This document shows, piece by piece, positions 38,849 to 50,875 of a DNA stretch of 64,000 nucleotides (position 1 is its first letter; every line of letters starts with the position of its first letter). A program made the translations under genes and the position numbers. Origin of the DNA: Paraspadella gotoi (lineage: Eukaryota > Chaetognatha); contig CM119266.1 in NCBI GenBank assembly GCA_051294375.1, positions 176,636-240,635 on the forward strand, written 5' to 3'. The notes beneath the pieces were generated by a model. That model was not told where the DNA came from, made no database searches, and saw only the letters and a program-made list of their open reading frames with translations.

Positions 38849-41800
38849 CTAAACATTTAGCAGCCATAATAAAATGAGCGCCATTCCGGCGGCCGTCTTA
38901 GAAATCGACTTCACTCCAGGGCCGGCGCCCCCGCCGCCACCTTCCTCGCCGCCGCGACCACCGGGCACAGAAGGCTTCTCTAAGCCCGGTGGGCCCAGTT
39001 TCGGCCAGTCTCGTCCATAGGCCAATTTTGCTAAGAAATGCGGCCTAAATCTTGCCAGGAAATCGGCGTCGATGGGATGCGTTGTGTTGGGAGCGAGGAT
39101 GATGCGCGTGCGCTGTAAATTTAAAGAAAAATAAGGAACGGTTATTTCAAGGAGTTGCGCTGCATTACTTTTCTTTTTACTTATAAGATTTCTTTAAAAA
39201 CAAAAGGCGGTGCCAGTAGTTGCTTAGATTTTATTTTTAACAAATGAGCAACAAACTATAGGCAAGTTATAAGCATTTTTAACGGACAGATATACCAATG
39301 GACTGACATACCAACGGACCGACCGACAGAAAAGTGACCTATAGAGTTGCTCCGCGAGTACTCGCGGCGCAACTAAAAATAATTAGAACTAGAAAGATCG
39401 CGAATTACAAGTAGCCACGTTGCCTTAGGATGTGCCAACAAATTTCAAAAGAGAGAGACCGGTAGTAAGTCGCCTCAATAGCTCCATTTACATCAAGCAC
39501 AATACGGGTGGGCATAAAAAAGGATGTTTGCCGCAATCCCCATCAAAATCGGTTTAACACCCTTAGTGGTACCCTCGCTTAAAGGATTTCTGGCACACCT
39601 TTGACTAGATCATTGATTGACTCAATGATATAATGATTTAATCGTCCACTAAAATTAATTAGTTAAAGTACTCATTCAAGATTATGTCATATCAATTTGA
39701 AAGGCTAGCTACATCCAGAACCTTCACAACAACCTCCACAGCATGCTGGAGGATGTGGAGCAGCCTGCTTTATTCCATAATTCTCTAAAATTCTAATTCT
39801 AAAATTCTCTAATTTCAGGGTAGAATCTTTCTCTTTGGTATAGTTACATAGCTAATAAAAGCCTTTAAATAAATCAAGTTCCCGTATAAAGACCTTCGTC
39901 AATCGTCATGCTCCCACCTCGCTCCCCCACCCTTACTCCCCCCCCATCCTTACTCACGTTCAACTCGAACTCCAACCGCATCAACTTTTCCTTCCCCCGG
40001 ATGTAATTGCGCACCACGTCGTCTCTCGTGACGTTGAACCGGAACCGCTTGACCACCTCAATCCGCAACGGGTCTCGACCGACGGTGAGGCTTTCGAAAT
40101 AAACTTCGGTCTCGTTGACGAGAAAGTAGGTGGCGTTGGCGTAGACGACGTCTTCGGGTCGACGGGGGGAAATTTGGTAGAGGACGTCGGACATGTTGGT
40201 CAAGTCGCGGAATTCCACGTCGCCGTTTCCGAGTTCGACTGTGAGCGCGATGAGTCTTAAGCCTTCGTTGCCTCGATCTGAGCTGGTTGGGGCGCCGTTT
40301 TCGCTGCCTGCATTTTCATTATCTCCATTTCCATTACCTCCATTTCCATTATCTCTATTTCCAGTACCTCCATTTCCATTTCCTCCACCATCATTTCCAT
40401 CTCCTGTTCCATCTCCATTTCCGTCTCCGCTTCCATTTCCAGTGCCGTTTCCATCTCCCCCGCCATTATCCATTCCACTTCCCCCGCCACCGGCGCCACC
40501 GTACTGCGTCCAAACCGTCCGCGCGCCCAAAATCTTTTCCGGCTTCACTATTTCGTCGCCGATTTGCAGCCGATCGAAGACGACGCCGGGCGCCGTCCGG
40601 TTCGCCTTCCACTCCTCGACGAACTCGCGCCGGAAGAAGGCGCCGAAACTAACGTTGGCGCGGGACAAAGCCGCGGCGTCGCGGGGAACCGGCACCAGGT
40701 CGTCGCCGATTACCCAGAGCTCCGAAAGTCGAGTGGCGTTGGCGGTGGCGCGATCAGTGGCGTTGGTAAAGAGTTTTTTCGAAGTCGTGACGTTGGCCGT
40801 GCCTTTTTTCATGGTCCGCGTGACGTTGAAAGTGACGTTGGCGCCTGAGAGAATGAGCGCCTCGACGAAACCCGGCGTGGATTCGAGGCTGAAGGAGCCG
40901 ACGTCGTCGACGGTGACGTCGGTGGAGTTGAGTTTGAGGAAGTTGAGTCCGACTTGAGTCTCGTTCAATACGATCGTCGAATTGAGGGGAAGGCGCCATC
41001 TGGAATAGAACGGTTTGGAGTTGCTATTTTGTTTATAGTAAACATGTCTATTAAGCCTTAGCCTCGGTTTTTTTGTTTGTTTTTTTTTGTTTTTTTTTTT
41101 GCATTTCATGTAGTTTAATGTATAATGAATATTTATTATTATTACTGCAGTTTTAAATAGCAGCTAGAAAGCATCGTTCAAATAAACCTAAACTATGTTT
41201 ACAAATATTAACCAATTTCATTCCAATTATCGCAATGGGTTTGTTGCATCAAAACTTCATGATAATACTAAAAAGAAAAGGACATTTATTTAATGCAAAC
41301 ACGCCAAATCTATTTATCTATATTCAAGTATATCATCCAGGAGTGAATCAATTCTTTAACATTCTCACCCGGTTCCATCACTCTTCCATCCTCCATCCCA
41401 ACTGGCGAATTTGTATTTCAGCCTCGAGAGATTTCGACCCAAGAAAGTTTCCTTAATTCCGCCCTCATTCTTCACCGTCGCCCGCAACAGCTCGTAAGTG
41501 GGTCCCCCGCTTCCCCGACAAGCCGATTCGATCCAGCGATACTCGACGATCCTCTCCGGAGGAATCTTCTTCTCGTCCACCTTCAAATCCGTCAAGCGGA
41601 ACTTCTCGAAACCGAAGCTCCTCGCCGTCCGGTTTCGCTCCCACCCTCGACGAAACTCCGCCGAGAAATTGACGCCGAAGCCGACGTCCATTCCGCCAAG
41701 ATCATCGGCGTTGTAGGCGGTGACGACGGAGTTGTCGACGCCCTCCGCCCGGATCGACGTCAACGAGGAGGCGTTGAAACGGCGCCGCTCGTCGGCGAAG

Positions 41801-42275
41801 ATGGATTCGACCTCACAGGCGCTCAAGTTGGCCGTAAAGTTGTGGATCTTGCAAGAGCAGAAGGCGAGGCCGGTAATGTTCACGTTGGTCAAATTGGCGC
41901 TGGTTTCGTTGAATAGTATCGGAGCGAAGACGGTCGAGTGGCTCGTCGAGGGCGGCGTCGTTATATTCGGCGCCGTTTTGTACGTGACCCTGGAGAGATC
42001 GGCGTCCTCGATGACCTCCCCGCCGCCGGCCTTCTTCATCTCCAACCGGGTCAACCTGAAGCGATCGAGTCCCTCGTGACATCCGGTTTCGTAGAATCGA
42101 GCGGCGACGACATCGTTGGTGACGTTGACGCCGTCGACGAAGACGTCGGAGGCGCGTACGGCGGTGGTGGAGTGGTGGAGGACGCGGTGGCGCCACCTGT
42201 CGTAGGTGGCTTTGTTGAGTTGGACGGAGAAGTCGACTGAGGAAGTCTGGCGGAAGAGTAAAAAGGAAAGAATAC

Positions 42276-42353
<78 letters not shown>

Positions 42354-42954
42354 CATTATTATTATTATTATTATTATTATTGATAATTTAATTATAAATC
42401 CAGTTTAACCTAATCTTTTTGCGTAATTTGAAACATAATAGCCATTTGCTAAAGCCTTTCTGCATTTATTTCATAAAATCGCGTGAAAATTAAGCTCTAA
42501 AGAACATCATTGAAACACACCAAGTAAAGAAATGAAACAAACAAAACTAACAAACAAATTAAAAAAAAACAAAGAAGAAACAAAACAATTTATTCTCTTC
42601 CCCCCAAACTAATCTCTCCACCTTGAGAGCCTCGGCATCGAGACTCGTCTTCGTCCCGGTCGCGCCATCTTTGTAGTACGTCAGCGACGTCAACTTCCCG
42701 TTTGACGTCACATGCCTCTCGTTCAACGCCAACGTCTCCATCTCGCATCTCGTCGAGTTCACGACGAACTTATCGATGTTTGACGACTGGATCTGCTCCC
42801 CGTTACGTAATAGAAAGACGATGGAGGAGTTAGTGTCGTCCAATCGGACCGGATACCGGTGGGCGTGGTTGGAGGTGGAAGAGTGATCGTCGTGGGAGAT
42901 CGTCGATCGAGCGATGAAGATGACGACGACGACAACGACGAAAATTTTTGACAT
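38849..42954 (-). CDS. Secreted, probably GPI-anchored N-glycoprotein with internal repeats
   Basis: Four exons, 42954-42622, 42246-41369, 40999-39958 and 39112-38849, join in frame to 838 residues. The start MSKIFVVVVVVIFIARST is a signal peptide. The end, VKSISKTAAG then MALILLWLLNV and stop, is a short hydrophobic tail typical of a GPI-attachment signal. The body has dozens of N-X-S/T sequons. Related modules recur: AEFRRGWERNRTARSFGFEK with DEKKIPPERI (exon 2) versus FRREFVEEWKANRTAPGVVF with VKPEKI (exon 3). Asn-Gly-Asp linker repeats are encoded at 40290-40480, and a Gly-rich stretch precedes the tail. Cysteines are few. I do not recognise a family. A role as a cell-surface or matrix protein is inferred only from targeting signals and glycosylation. 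The gene lies tail to tail with the TRPC exons. Confidence 0.85.
39451..39482. repeat. Solo terminus of the 36176-38042 transposon family
   Basis: GAGAGAGACCGGTAGTAAGTCGCCTCA matches the right TIR end of that element; it lies in the last intron of the glycoprotein gene. Confidence 0.7.
42276..42381. repeat. (TTA)n microsatellite (glycoprotein intron 1)
   Basis: A nearly pure ATT array of about 105 bp, about 30 bp upstream of the exon 2 acceptor on the transcribed strand. Confidence 0.95.
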
Positions 42955-43470
42955 TTTTTTTCTTTTTAAAATTATTTTTACTTTATATTAAACTTATTGC
43001 TTTATGCATAATTATCTCTTTTTAAAAGTTTTAATGAAATGCTCTTCTTCAAAAGACGCGTTTCTTTTCCAATTAAAAACTCCGCAACCCGGGACGGTAC
43101 ACCTGACCCGATGGTAAGGAATTCGAGACCTTCTTCGACCAATCACGTCGCAGAAAGTAGAAAAACCATTCAATCAGAAACCCGATACGTAATTATATGA
43201 TTTTTTTTGGAGAAGTCCGGGGGGATGACAATTTTTAAAACCGGTTTTTCTCTTAAATTTTAATTCTCCGCGATTATTTTCTTTTCCTCTTTAAAAAATA
43301 AGTCGATCTCATGTGATTTTTGGTTCATAATATCAGTTATTAATAATGACGAGCGGAAAGGACATTTCGAGGAAAAAAGAAGATGAAAAAAAAAGAATAA
43401 GAAAAGAAAAGAAAAAAACGAGACGTGATCGATAGAATCGCGCCTATCGATTCGCTGAGCGCGTTAGAGG

Positions 43471-43575
43471 TAAGCTTGTTTATCAACATGTTAAAGCTAA
43501 GCTTGTTTATCAACATGTTAAAGCTAAGCTTGTTTATCAACATGTTAAAGCTAAGCTTGTTTATCAACATGTTTT
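43471..43575 (+). repeat. 27-bp tandem repeat, about 4 units
   Basis: Near-identical units containing CTTGTTTATCAACATGTTAA. Confidence 0.95.
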
Positions 43576-44626
43576 TAATAACGTCGACGAGCGTCGCACA
43601 GCATTATAATCCGCTTCCGAATTTCAAATCGCTGCATAATTATGTTTGAGCAAATGTTTCCATCAATTATTTTGTTTCTCGTCCTGGAAATTATGGCCGC
43701 AGCTGCACAGAGACTAATAATTTTTCAAATCAATAAAGAACTAAGTAAAGGTGCTGGGTCCTTCTCAGAGAGCCCAATCTTTTCTCTTTCATCTATCGAT
43801 TTTTTCCCCGAAATTAGAAAGGAATCCGGAGAAAGGAAATGAACAGGAAAAAGCTAATCCGAAAGCTAAGAAGCTTTTTAGAAAGAAGGTAGATACTGGT
43901 AAAGGTGAATATTAAACACAGACCCAACACAAAGTTCTAATATTGAGCGGTTTAATGTTTGAAGAGATTTTCTTATTTCTAACAAAGTTTATACTCTATG
44001 GAATCTAATTATGGAACGTCACTGTAGACGGTGTTGGATCTCAGGTTCAGTCCAATATTAACTTTCGTGACATCAACCTTGACTTTTTTTTAACAGCGCA
44101 CGAGGTTAGGCCTTAGGTTTATCCTGAAAGAGAGGAGTAATGAACGGAGAGAATGTGATAAATATAAAAATAAGTCTACGCAGGACATTTAGTTTAAAAG
44201 TAAAAACTATAAATATAAATCATAAAAAAGGAAAGATCGGAAAAAACAGAAAATAGTATCGACTATTGAAAAAAAAAATTGTCAAAATAAGAAAGAAAAA
44301 AATAAATAAAGAGAAAGAAGATAAGAATCAGCGGGAAACTATCGAACTGAAATACGAATTCTGAAATAAAGCCGTGATCGATATCAATTTCTACCACTGA
44401 CCTGACCTATACCTGACCTTGACCTGACCTAGAGCCGACCTCGTCCCACTCTGCCTCACCTTTTCTCACCCCCCCCCACTCCTACTCCCCTCCTCACCTC
44501 CGCGGATCAAAGCCAAACTTTCTACGTCGAATCGTCAAGAGAGAAAATGGCGGGGATTTCACGACGGAGTTGAGCTATTTTTAGAACAAAGGTCGCGTGG
44601 GTTCCTTTCTCAGACATGATACCAAC

Positions 44627-45696
44627 TAGGGTTCCGTTAACCGTTAATTTTTGAGGAACTTCGCTTAACCGTTAAAACTAACGTTTTTAACGGTTAACCG
44701 TTAAAATCGGTTAATTTTATAATTTAATTTTAAATTTAAAATATTAATATTCGAAACTAACTAAAGCATTTAATGGTATTTTCTCCTTAACTCCGGCTAC
44801 TGAATTGTCTTTATCTTTTATTTCAGATAGATGAGGTACACATTATAGTTGATAAATGAGAAAATTGGTTTGAAAAAACAGCATTATAATAAATTTTTCT
44901 TTTGCCTCATAGCATAATAAAAATATGAAAAAAGACAATGAAAGAAAAAGCACAATGTAATTTTAATTCTGTATATTTTGTTTTCTCTTTCTCTCTTTTT
45001 CTTTCGTTTTCGCTTTTTCTTTTTTTATTTCTCTTCCTCATTATTTTTATAGTTGTTAGTTGTTAGTCTTTCATAAACCATGACCATAAATATAAATATA
45101 ATTATGAATATTGTGTTAAGACTTTCTTTTCGTTGCGTTTATAGTTAAGTGAAAGTAAAGTTTATTTGTTTACAAACAACGGGTTTTTATTTAAAAAAAA
45201 GGACATGTTTCGACTCTCACGCGCTGATGTAGACTCGGAAAAACTATTAGCAAAATAGAATATTATTGCATGTAAAAATTTGATTTGCAAAAAAATATAT
45301 GCAGATGCATATTATATTTCAAAATATTCTTTGATGTAAATGCATAAAATTAGCTGAAAGGAAAAACGAACACAATTGGGAGAAAGTGAGTAAAAAAAAA
45401 TCGAAACGGCAGAAAAAAATGAAAATAGATTAGGATAGAAAAAGATTAAAAGGGTTGAAAATAACAAAGAAAAAAAAGGGGGAAATGTAGAACAGAGAGA
45501 GGGGGAAAAATATAGTGAGAAAGGGAGAGGAGAATAAGGAAAAAAAAATTTTTCTTAAAAAATCAAAGTTTTCATAACAAAAATCATACTTGAAAATTAA
45601 CCGAATTTAACCGTTAAAATAAATATATTAACGGTTAAGTTAAAATTATTTTTAACCGTTAATAACCGTTAACTGTTAACGGTTATCGGAACTCTA
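44627..45696. mobile_element. hAT-like non-autonomous DNA transposon
   Basis: 1,070 bp. Ends TAGGGTTCCGTTAACCGTTA (left) and TAGAGTTCCGATAACCGTTA (right, reverse complement), with clustered AACCGTTAA subrepeats inside both ends. An identical 8-bp direct repeat ATACCAAC flanks it at 44619-44626 and 45697-45704. An 8-bp duplication is characteristic of the hAT superfamily. No transposase ORF. Confidence 0.88.
45190..45215 (-). other. Half hammerhead-like motif
   Basis: GGACATGTTTCGACTC is identical to the palindrome arm at 9404-9419; the partner CUGAUGA box is absent or degenerate. Located inside the hAT-like element. Confidence 0.4.
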
Positions 45697-45924
45697 ATAC
45701 CAACTGGTTTTTTGTTTGATAGGATAATGGAATAATTTGTAGAGAGCCGCCAGTCACTTTTTTTTTCTAGTTTAATAAAGTCAATGCGACCTTTCTGTTT
45801 TTAAACATTGATTATCTCTTAAAGCTTGATGGTAATCTGATCATTGGGCTTATGATTGTGGCCATTAAATGCTGGCAGTATAGTGGCAGTGGGGAATGGG
45901 CATCATTTAGTCCTACATTTTTGA

Positions 45925-46330
45925 TAACATGTTTTATATTTTTTATTCAACTTTTTATGGAAAATCTGAATCTGAAGAGACAGTAATTATTGTTATATGT
46001 TAGTGACAGAACCGTTCAATATAAGCAGTCCCTGAGCTTCGGATCAGGCTGTAACACCGTGTTACAGGCGGATTAAGCGCCCCGTCCCTCTTAACTGCGA
46101 GGCGGCCACCGGGCTAGAACCCCGGACCTTTGGGTTGGGAGTCGAATGACTTGCCTTACTATTTTATAAGAATATTACTACAAATATATTATATTTTACT
46201 ATTCTGTTCCCGAGACAATATGAACAAAATATTTTTTGTACTAGTTAATCATACTATCTCACAGCTAAATATCCTTGTTCGATCATTCAAATAATTTTTT
46301 TGTTCTTGAGTGCTCCACTCTACTACTCAA
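45925..46330. repeat. Dispersed repeat R3, copy 1, interrupted by a SINE
   Basis: Both flanks of the SINE at 45974-46157 match, in reverse orientation, 60795-61045 (for example AATATCCTTGTTCGATCATT and AACATGTTTTATATTTTT), where the SINE is absent. A more diverged copy lies near 58080-58260. Confidence 0.8.
45974..46157 (+). repeat. tRNA-like SINE, copy B (truncated)
   Basis: Same family and orientation as 31421-31660, sharing GAAGAGACAGTAATTATTG and CCGGGCTAGAACCCCGGACC. It stops after ATGACTTGCC and lacks the last ~45 bp. Confidence 0.85.
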
Positions 46331-46394
46331 GCCTAGAGTGAACAAACCAATAACGCTTTTCAAATAATTTTTACCATCAATTTGCCGACAATTT

Positions 46395-47949
46395 TTATCT
46401 CCGAAATTTAAACATAAACATTCGGAAAATTGAGAATCGCTGCCGAAAGACAAGAACGCCCAATAAGAGCACAAAAAATATAAAGACGTAAACTTTTGCC
46501 CATTTCTCGTCACTCTCTCCCAACGGAGGATACGATACGAGCTCCTCCGGCAGCACCGGCAAGAACTTGACGAAAGGTCGTTCCCTTTTGCTTCTCTTGT
46601 CGAGAACGAGGTAGGGCTGAGATCGGACGGCATCGGGGGCGAAGATGGCGTAGTATAGGTGGACGGCGAGAGCGCCGATAGCTACCCCCGTCTTGTGGGA
46701 CAAACAGCCGTCCTCGCCCACCGAAGATTCGAGCAAGAGGCGGCGCTTGGGAATAGTAGAACGGGTGGCAAGGGTGGTGGGGCTGGAAAGAAAAGAAAAT
46801 TAATCTTTAAGTCTGGCGCGTGTCAATTTCAAAATAAATAATTCGTAATAATGGGTCATAAAAACTTTTATTTATACCTCGGAGCTTCCTGTCCAAAGCA
46901 ACCATTATCCTTCTGCCAGCGCAGCATCGAGCGGAGGACCGGGACGCTAAGAATTTCGACGAAGCCCAGCATCCCGCAGACGAAAAGCTGCTCCATGAAG
47001 AGATCCTGCAGTCCCTCGTGGACAGTCGCTGAGAAAGGATTGGAAGGGTCGGAAGTGTTGAGCTGTAGCACGAGGGAATGGGGCGTAAAAGAGAGAAGAG
47101 GACTCTTGTTTATATGAACGAATGAATGAATGAATGAATGAATGAATCAATGAATGAATCAATGAATGAATGAATCGATCGATCGACAGAAGAAAAAGAC
47201 AATAACGACGAAAATGACGAAAATTCGATCAGAACCTGAATCGAGTTGTTAGTCTCAACGGCGACGTTGACNNNNNNNNNNGCCGTCCAAGAATCGATCG
47301 TCTGATCAACGCCGAGTCTCGGGTCGGCGCCGTCCAGCGCTGCCGCCGCTTGAGCCGCGGCGCCGGCAGCGGCAGAGAACTCGGCGTCGCAGCCGTGGAC
47401 GGAGGCGAGGTGAGCGTAAAGCAGCTGGTGGGTGGTGAGATACCCGACCGTCTCTCTGCGTCGGATGGACGGAATACTCTTACTCTCTATTGTACGTCAT
47501 TCTGTCCGTCTTTTCGTCAGTCCGTCTGTCCGTCTCTAAGTATGTCTGTCTTCCAATTTCCTTTTACCTTTTCAGCATAAAAGCGACGCATTTCGGCGGA
47601 ATTTCGCATCTTTTCCCTACGTTATGATTGTCTTCCTCTTCCTCTTTTCTTTCCTCCCTTTTCCTTCTCCGTCCCCTCCTCGCCTTCCTCTCCTCTTCTC
47701 CTCCGATCAATCCGATCCTCCTTTTCCTCCGCTTTCCTCTTTCGCTTCTCTCTCCGCTTCTTTCCCCTCTTCTCCTCGCATCCTCCGTCTCTCCTTCCTC
47801 CCTCTCCTCGGCATCTTTCTTCTTCTTCGTCCCCATGAGACTGACGAGGCAAAAGTCGCTTCTCGCTTCGCTTCCAGCTAAATAAAAAAGCAACATTGAT
47901 TTTTTTTATTGTTTTGTGTTTTTTTCTTTATTTACTTTTAGCTAAAAAC

Positions 47950-47982
<33 letters not shown>

Positions 47983-49227
47983 AACCCTAAAAAAAATATC
48001 CTTACCCATCCTTTCGGACTTTTTTTCCCAAATCAAACTTGGATCTAATTTTCTTATCGCAAATTTGCGAGGGTTTCTCTTCCGGAAGGGGCTGTGGAAT
48101 CAAAAATATTTATCAATTTTACAAATATATAATCATAGAAAATAAAATTTTAAAAAACCGTCCAAGTTTAGTACCAAATGGAGAGCGTCTGCTTTCTTTC
48201 GTTTAGGTTCATTTCTATGACCTTTACAGAAAATTGTTTATGATTTTCTCTGCTTTGGGTCCCGCGTTTGAGGCGTCGCCCGTACAAAATGTACAACAAC
48301 AGTTTATGCTAATGCATATTTAATTATTGCATCCAAAAAACTCGTAGAAATTTATTTTCATACGAGCATGATTCGAACTTTAGTTAGAATGACAATATCA
48401 ACCAGACTAAAAATTGACCTTAAATTGACATTAAATTGACCTTAAATTGACCTTAAATTGACCTTAAACCGGGTTGACCAGGAAAAGAGAGAGACTGAGT
48501 TAATGAGCCTCAGCGAGGTCAATTATTCTTCAACCTTTGCATGAGAGGGAGAAAGTGGGAAGCGTATTCAGGATCGGAAGCAAAGAGGATCGGGAGAGCG
48601 TTGGAGCTTATCGTTCGCGATAGTCGATAGACCGTTTGAAGTCTGCGGGATGTAAAAAAACAGAAATCGGTATTCTTTGGTATTAAGTGATTTTAAAAAT
48701 TGATTGATGAATTGTACAGACCTTTCTAGAATAGGCGGGGAGATTCGAGGTATCTCCCTTCCTTCGGGAACCGCCCCCTCTAACACGTTAAGGAGTTGTC
48801 CTTCCAAAACTCGGAGTCCGAACAGCCCGTCCAGGTTCATCTTTTCGTAGTTACTAATGTAATCGTAAATAAAAAATAAATAAATAAATAAATAAATTAA
48901 AGATCGGCTTTGTACGGTAAACTACCAAATTTAAATTTATAAAACCACCCCGATTGCCGTTACCAATGCATGGTCCTAGTAATTTGTTGTTTTAACATAA
49001 AAAAAATTTTAAAAAACTTACTCTGAATAAAATCGGATGAGTTTTTCGATGGCGTTGACAATGTCGACGACATCGCCGTTTGTGTCGTCGCTTTCTGCGT
49101 CGGCGTCGATGTTATTTGAGGCCGCGATTGAAGTTCCGTGCAAACAGCACGACACGAAAATCACCAATAAAAACAGAAACTTTCTCGTCTTGGCCGATCT
49201 TTCGATTGTTGTCCAAGAAGGGTTCAT
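46395..49227 (-). CDS. C16orf89/UPF0764-type secreted protein with added C-terminal membrane segment
   Basis: Eight exons: 49227-49022, 48853-48722, 48642-48535, 48091-48006, 47877-47568, 47455-47236 (contains a 10-N gap), 47062-46878 and 46782-46395; about 544 residues. A signal peptide (FLFLLVIFVSCCLHG) is followed by segments that match animal C16orf89 proteins in order: NLDGLFGLRVLEGQL, RSDFCLVSLMGT, GYLTTHQLLYAHLASVHGC, LFMEQLFVCGMLGFVEI, MLRWQKDNGCFG and DGCLSHKTGVAIGALAVHLY. The human protein is secreted and its biochemical function is unknown to me. Two differences: a highly charged Lys/Arg/Glu insertion of about 75 residues inside exon 5, between LVSLMGT and CEIPPKC, and a C-terminal hydrophobic helix VYVFIFFVLLLGVLVF before a basic tail, suggesting a type I membrane form. 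Confidence 0.88.
47272..47281. other. 10-N gap inside an exon
   Basis: Ten N bases interrupt exon 6 of the C16orf89-type gene; the true length is unknown, so a few residues are missing. Confidence 0.98.
47947..47982. repeat. (CGA)n microsatellite
   Basis: A short GACGAC array in an intron of the C16orf89-type gene. Confidence 0.9.
48413..48472 (+). repeat. 11-bp tandem repeat
   Basis: About five units of CTTAAATTGAC in an intron of the C16orf89-type gene. Confidence 0.9.
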
Positions 49228-50148
49228 TGTTTGGATTAAAGTTTTGCTTGTTGCTTTTAATTTTCGATACGGTTTAATTTCCTTGTAAGTACTTCAAGTA
49301 TAAGATTAAAAAACGTTTAATGTTTACCCTTTTGTTTTTCATGATACCAAAGCGAAGGTCAAAGCTTTGCTTATTTACACGTTACGTCGTTTTAAAAGGT
49401 GGAGGGATTACGCCGAGTTATTCCTTAGCTAAGAATGTTATCAGCGACTTTTCCGCTTTAAGTTTAACGACTATGACAAGCAGTTGAGAAATTTAAAAAA
49501 TCAGCTGATGTTTCGACAGTGAGAAGCAAGATCGACTTCGAAAGCTCTTGTTATATTTTTTATTTTTGCCCGGTAAAAAATTCGGTAAGAGTCGAGAAAG
49601 TTACTAAACGTACATAATTGGAAATATTATATCATTTTATCGTCAAAATTGTTGTTTAGGTTTTTTTTTTAGATTCTTTATTTCTTTATCGATGACTAAC
49701 AAGGCGAACAACTTTTTAAAAAGTTTATCGAAGTAGAAAAAAAAAACCGATCCTTTTTTTTTTTATGCTAACATATTTAATTAAACATTCAGATTACTAT
49801 TATAACTTTAGTAGTTTTATATATTTTTTAGAAACGCTTCATCATCTTATTTTTATATCCTATCTCAATCAATTTGTATATTCATATTTCGTAAATTTCA
49901 TTTACGACTTTTGTTGTTCACAAAAAAAAGGCTGTATGCCGTTCCGTCCTCTTGCGACACTTTGACAGAACATCGAATCGACAAAAGACAAACGCATCTC
50001 TGCTTACGCTCTCGAAGATCGTCACAAAATAGAGCAACGCTTACTTTCCATGATATTTATCGACAAATAAATGCTACAAATTATACAGTCGTCATCTAAA
50101 CCTCGTCAAATTATACAATTATACAAATTATACAAATTTTTCCCCCAC
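49228..50148. other. Intergenic spacer
   Basis: AT-rich; the promoter side of the C16orf89-type gene and the 3' flank of the EF-hand gene. Short ORFs at 49765-50099 have no support. Confidence 0.5.
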
Positions 50149-50548
50149 TCAAAAGTCGTCCATGCCAGCCTCGGCTTCCTCCCTCATCCAGAGTCCAGAG
50201 TTCATGATGACGACATCTTCGTAGTAGAACTGACCCGACTTCTCCATGTCGCCGATGTTGAACATTTCCTCGAAGTCGTACTCGTCCATGGGTTCGCCCA
50301 TCACGCAACAGGCCGCGCGAACCTGAAGGGTTCGTCTTGTCCTCATTCACTTCTAATAAGATATTTATTTTTGTTTTTTCAATCTAAATTTGGGTTATAA
50401 TTTAATTAATGTTATAGTTTTAATTAAAAAACATATATTACACCCGATGTGTCGTTTCATTTTGATCGCTAACCTGGTTGTAGGTCAAATATCCGGCCTG
50501 ATCTGAGTCAAAGGCCCTATCGAGAAAAAAGGATTGCAATGACTACTG

Positions 50549-50646
<98 letters not shown>

Positions 50647-50837
50647 TTCTAGTCTACCAACTTGTAAGCCTCAGTAAGTTTGTCTTCGCTAAACTTGAGT
50701 TGTTCCCAATTATCCGCCAAAATGTGAAGTCCTTCTTTCAAGAAAATAAACCTGAGAATTGAGAAAATTTATGATGTGAAATTAGAATTTTTGTCGATTG
50801 TTTGATTGATTGATTGATTGATTGATTGCATTAATTG

Positions 50838-50875
<38 letters not shown>

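Larger units (their letters stand above)
42955..46394. other. Intergenic repeat region
   Basis: No gene supported. It contains a 27-bp tandem repeat (43471-43575), a hAT-like element (44627-45696), a half hammerhead motif (45190-45215) and a nested SINE in an older repeat (45925-46330). Short ORFs at 43425-43842 lie on the tandem repeat. Confidence 0.6.

Noticed and set aside
40193-40957. A 254-codon plus-strand ORF opposite glycoprotein exon 3
   Set aside because: Pro/Ser/Phe repeats mirror the Asn-Gly-Asp linker on the real coding strand; the minus strand has signal peptide, sequons and consistent splicing.
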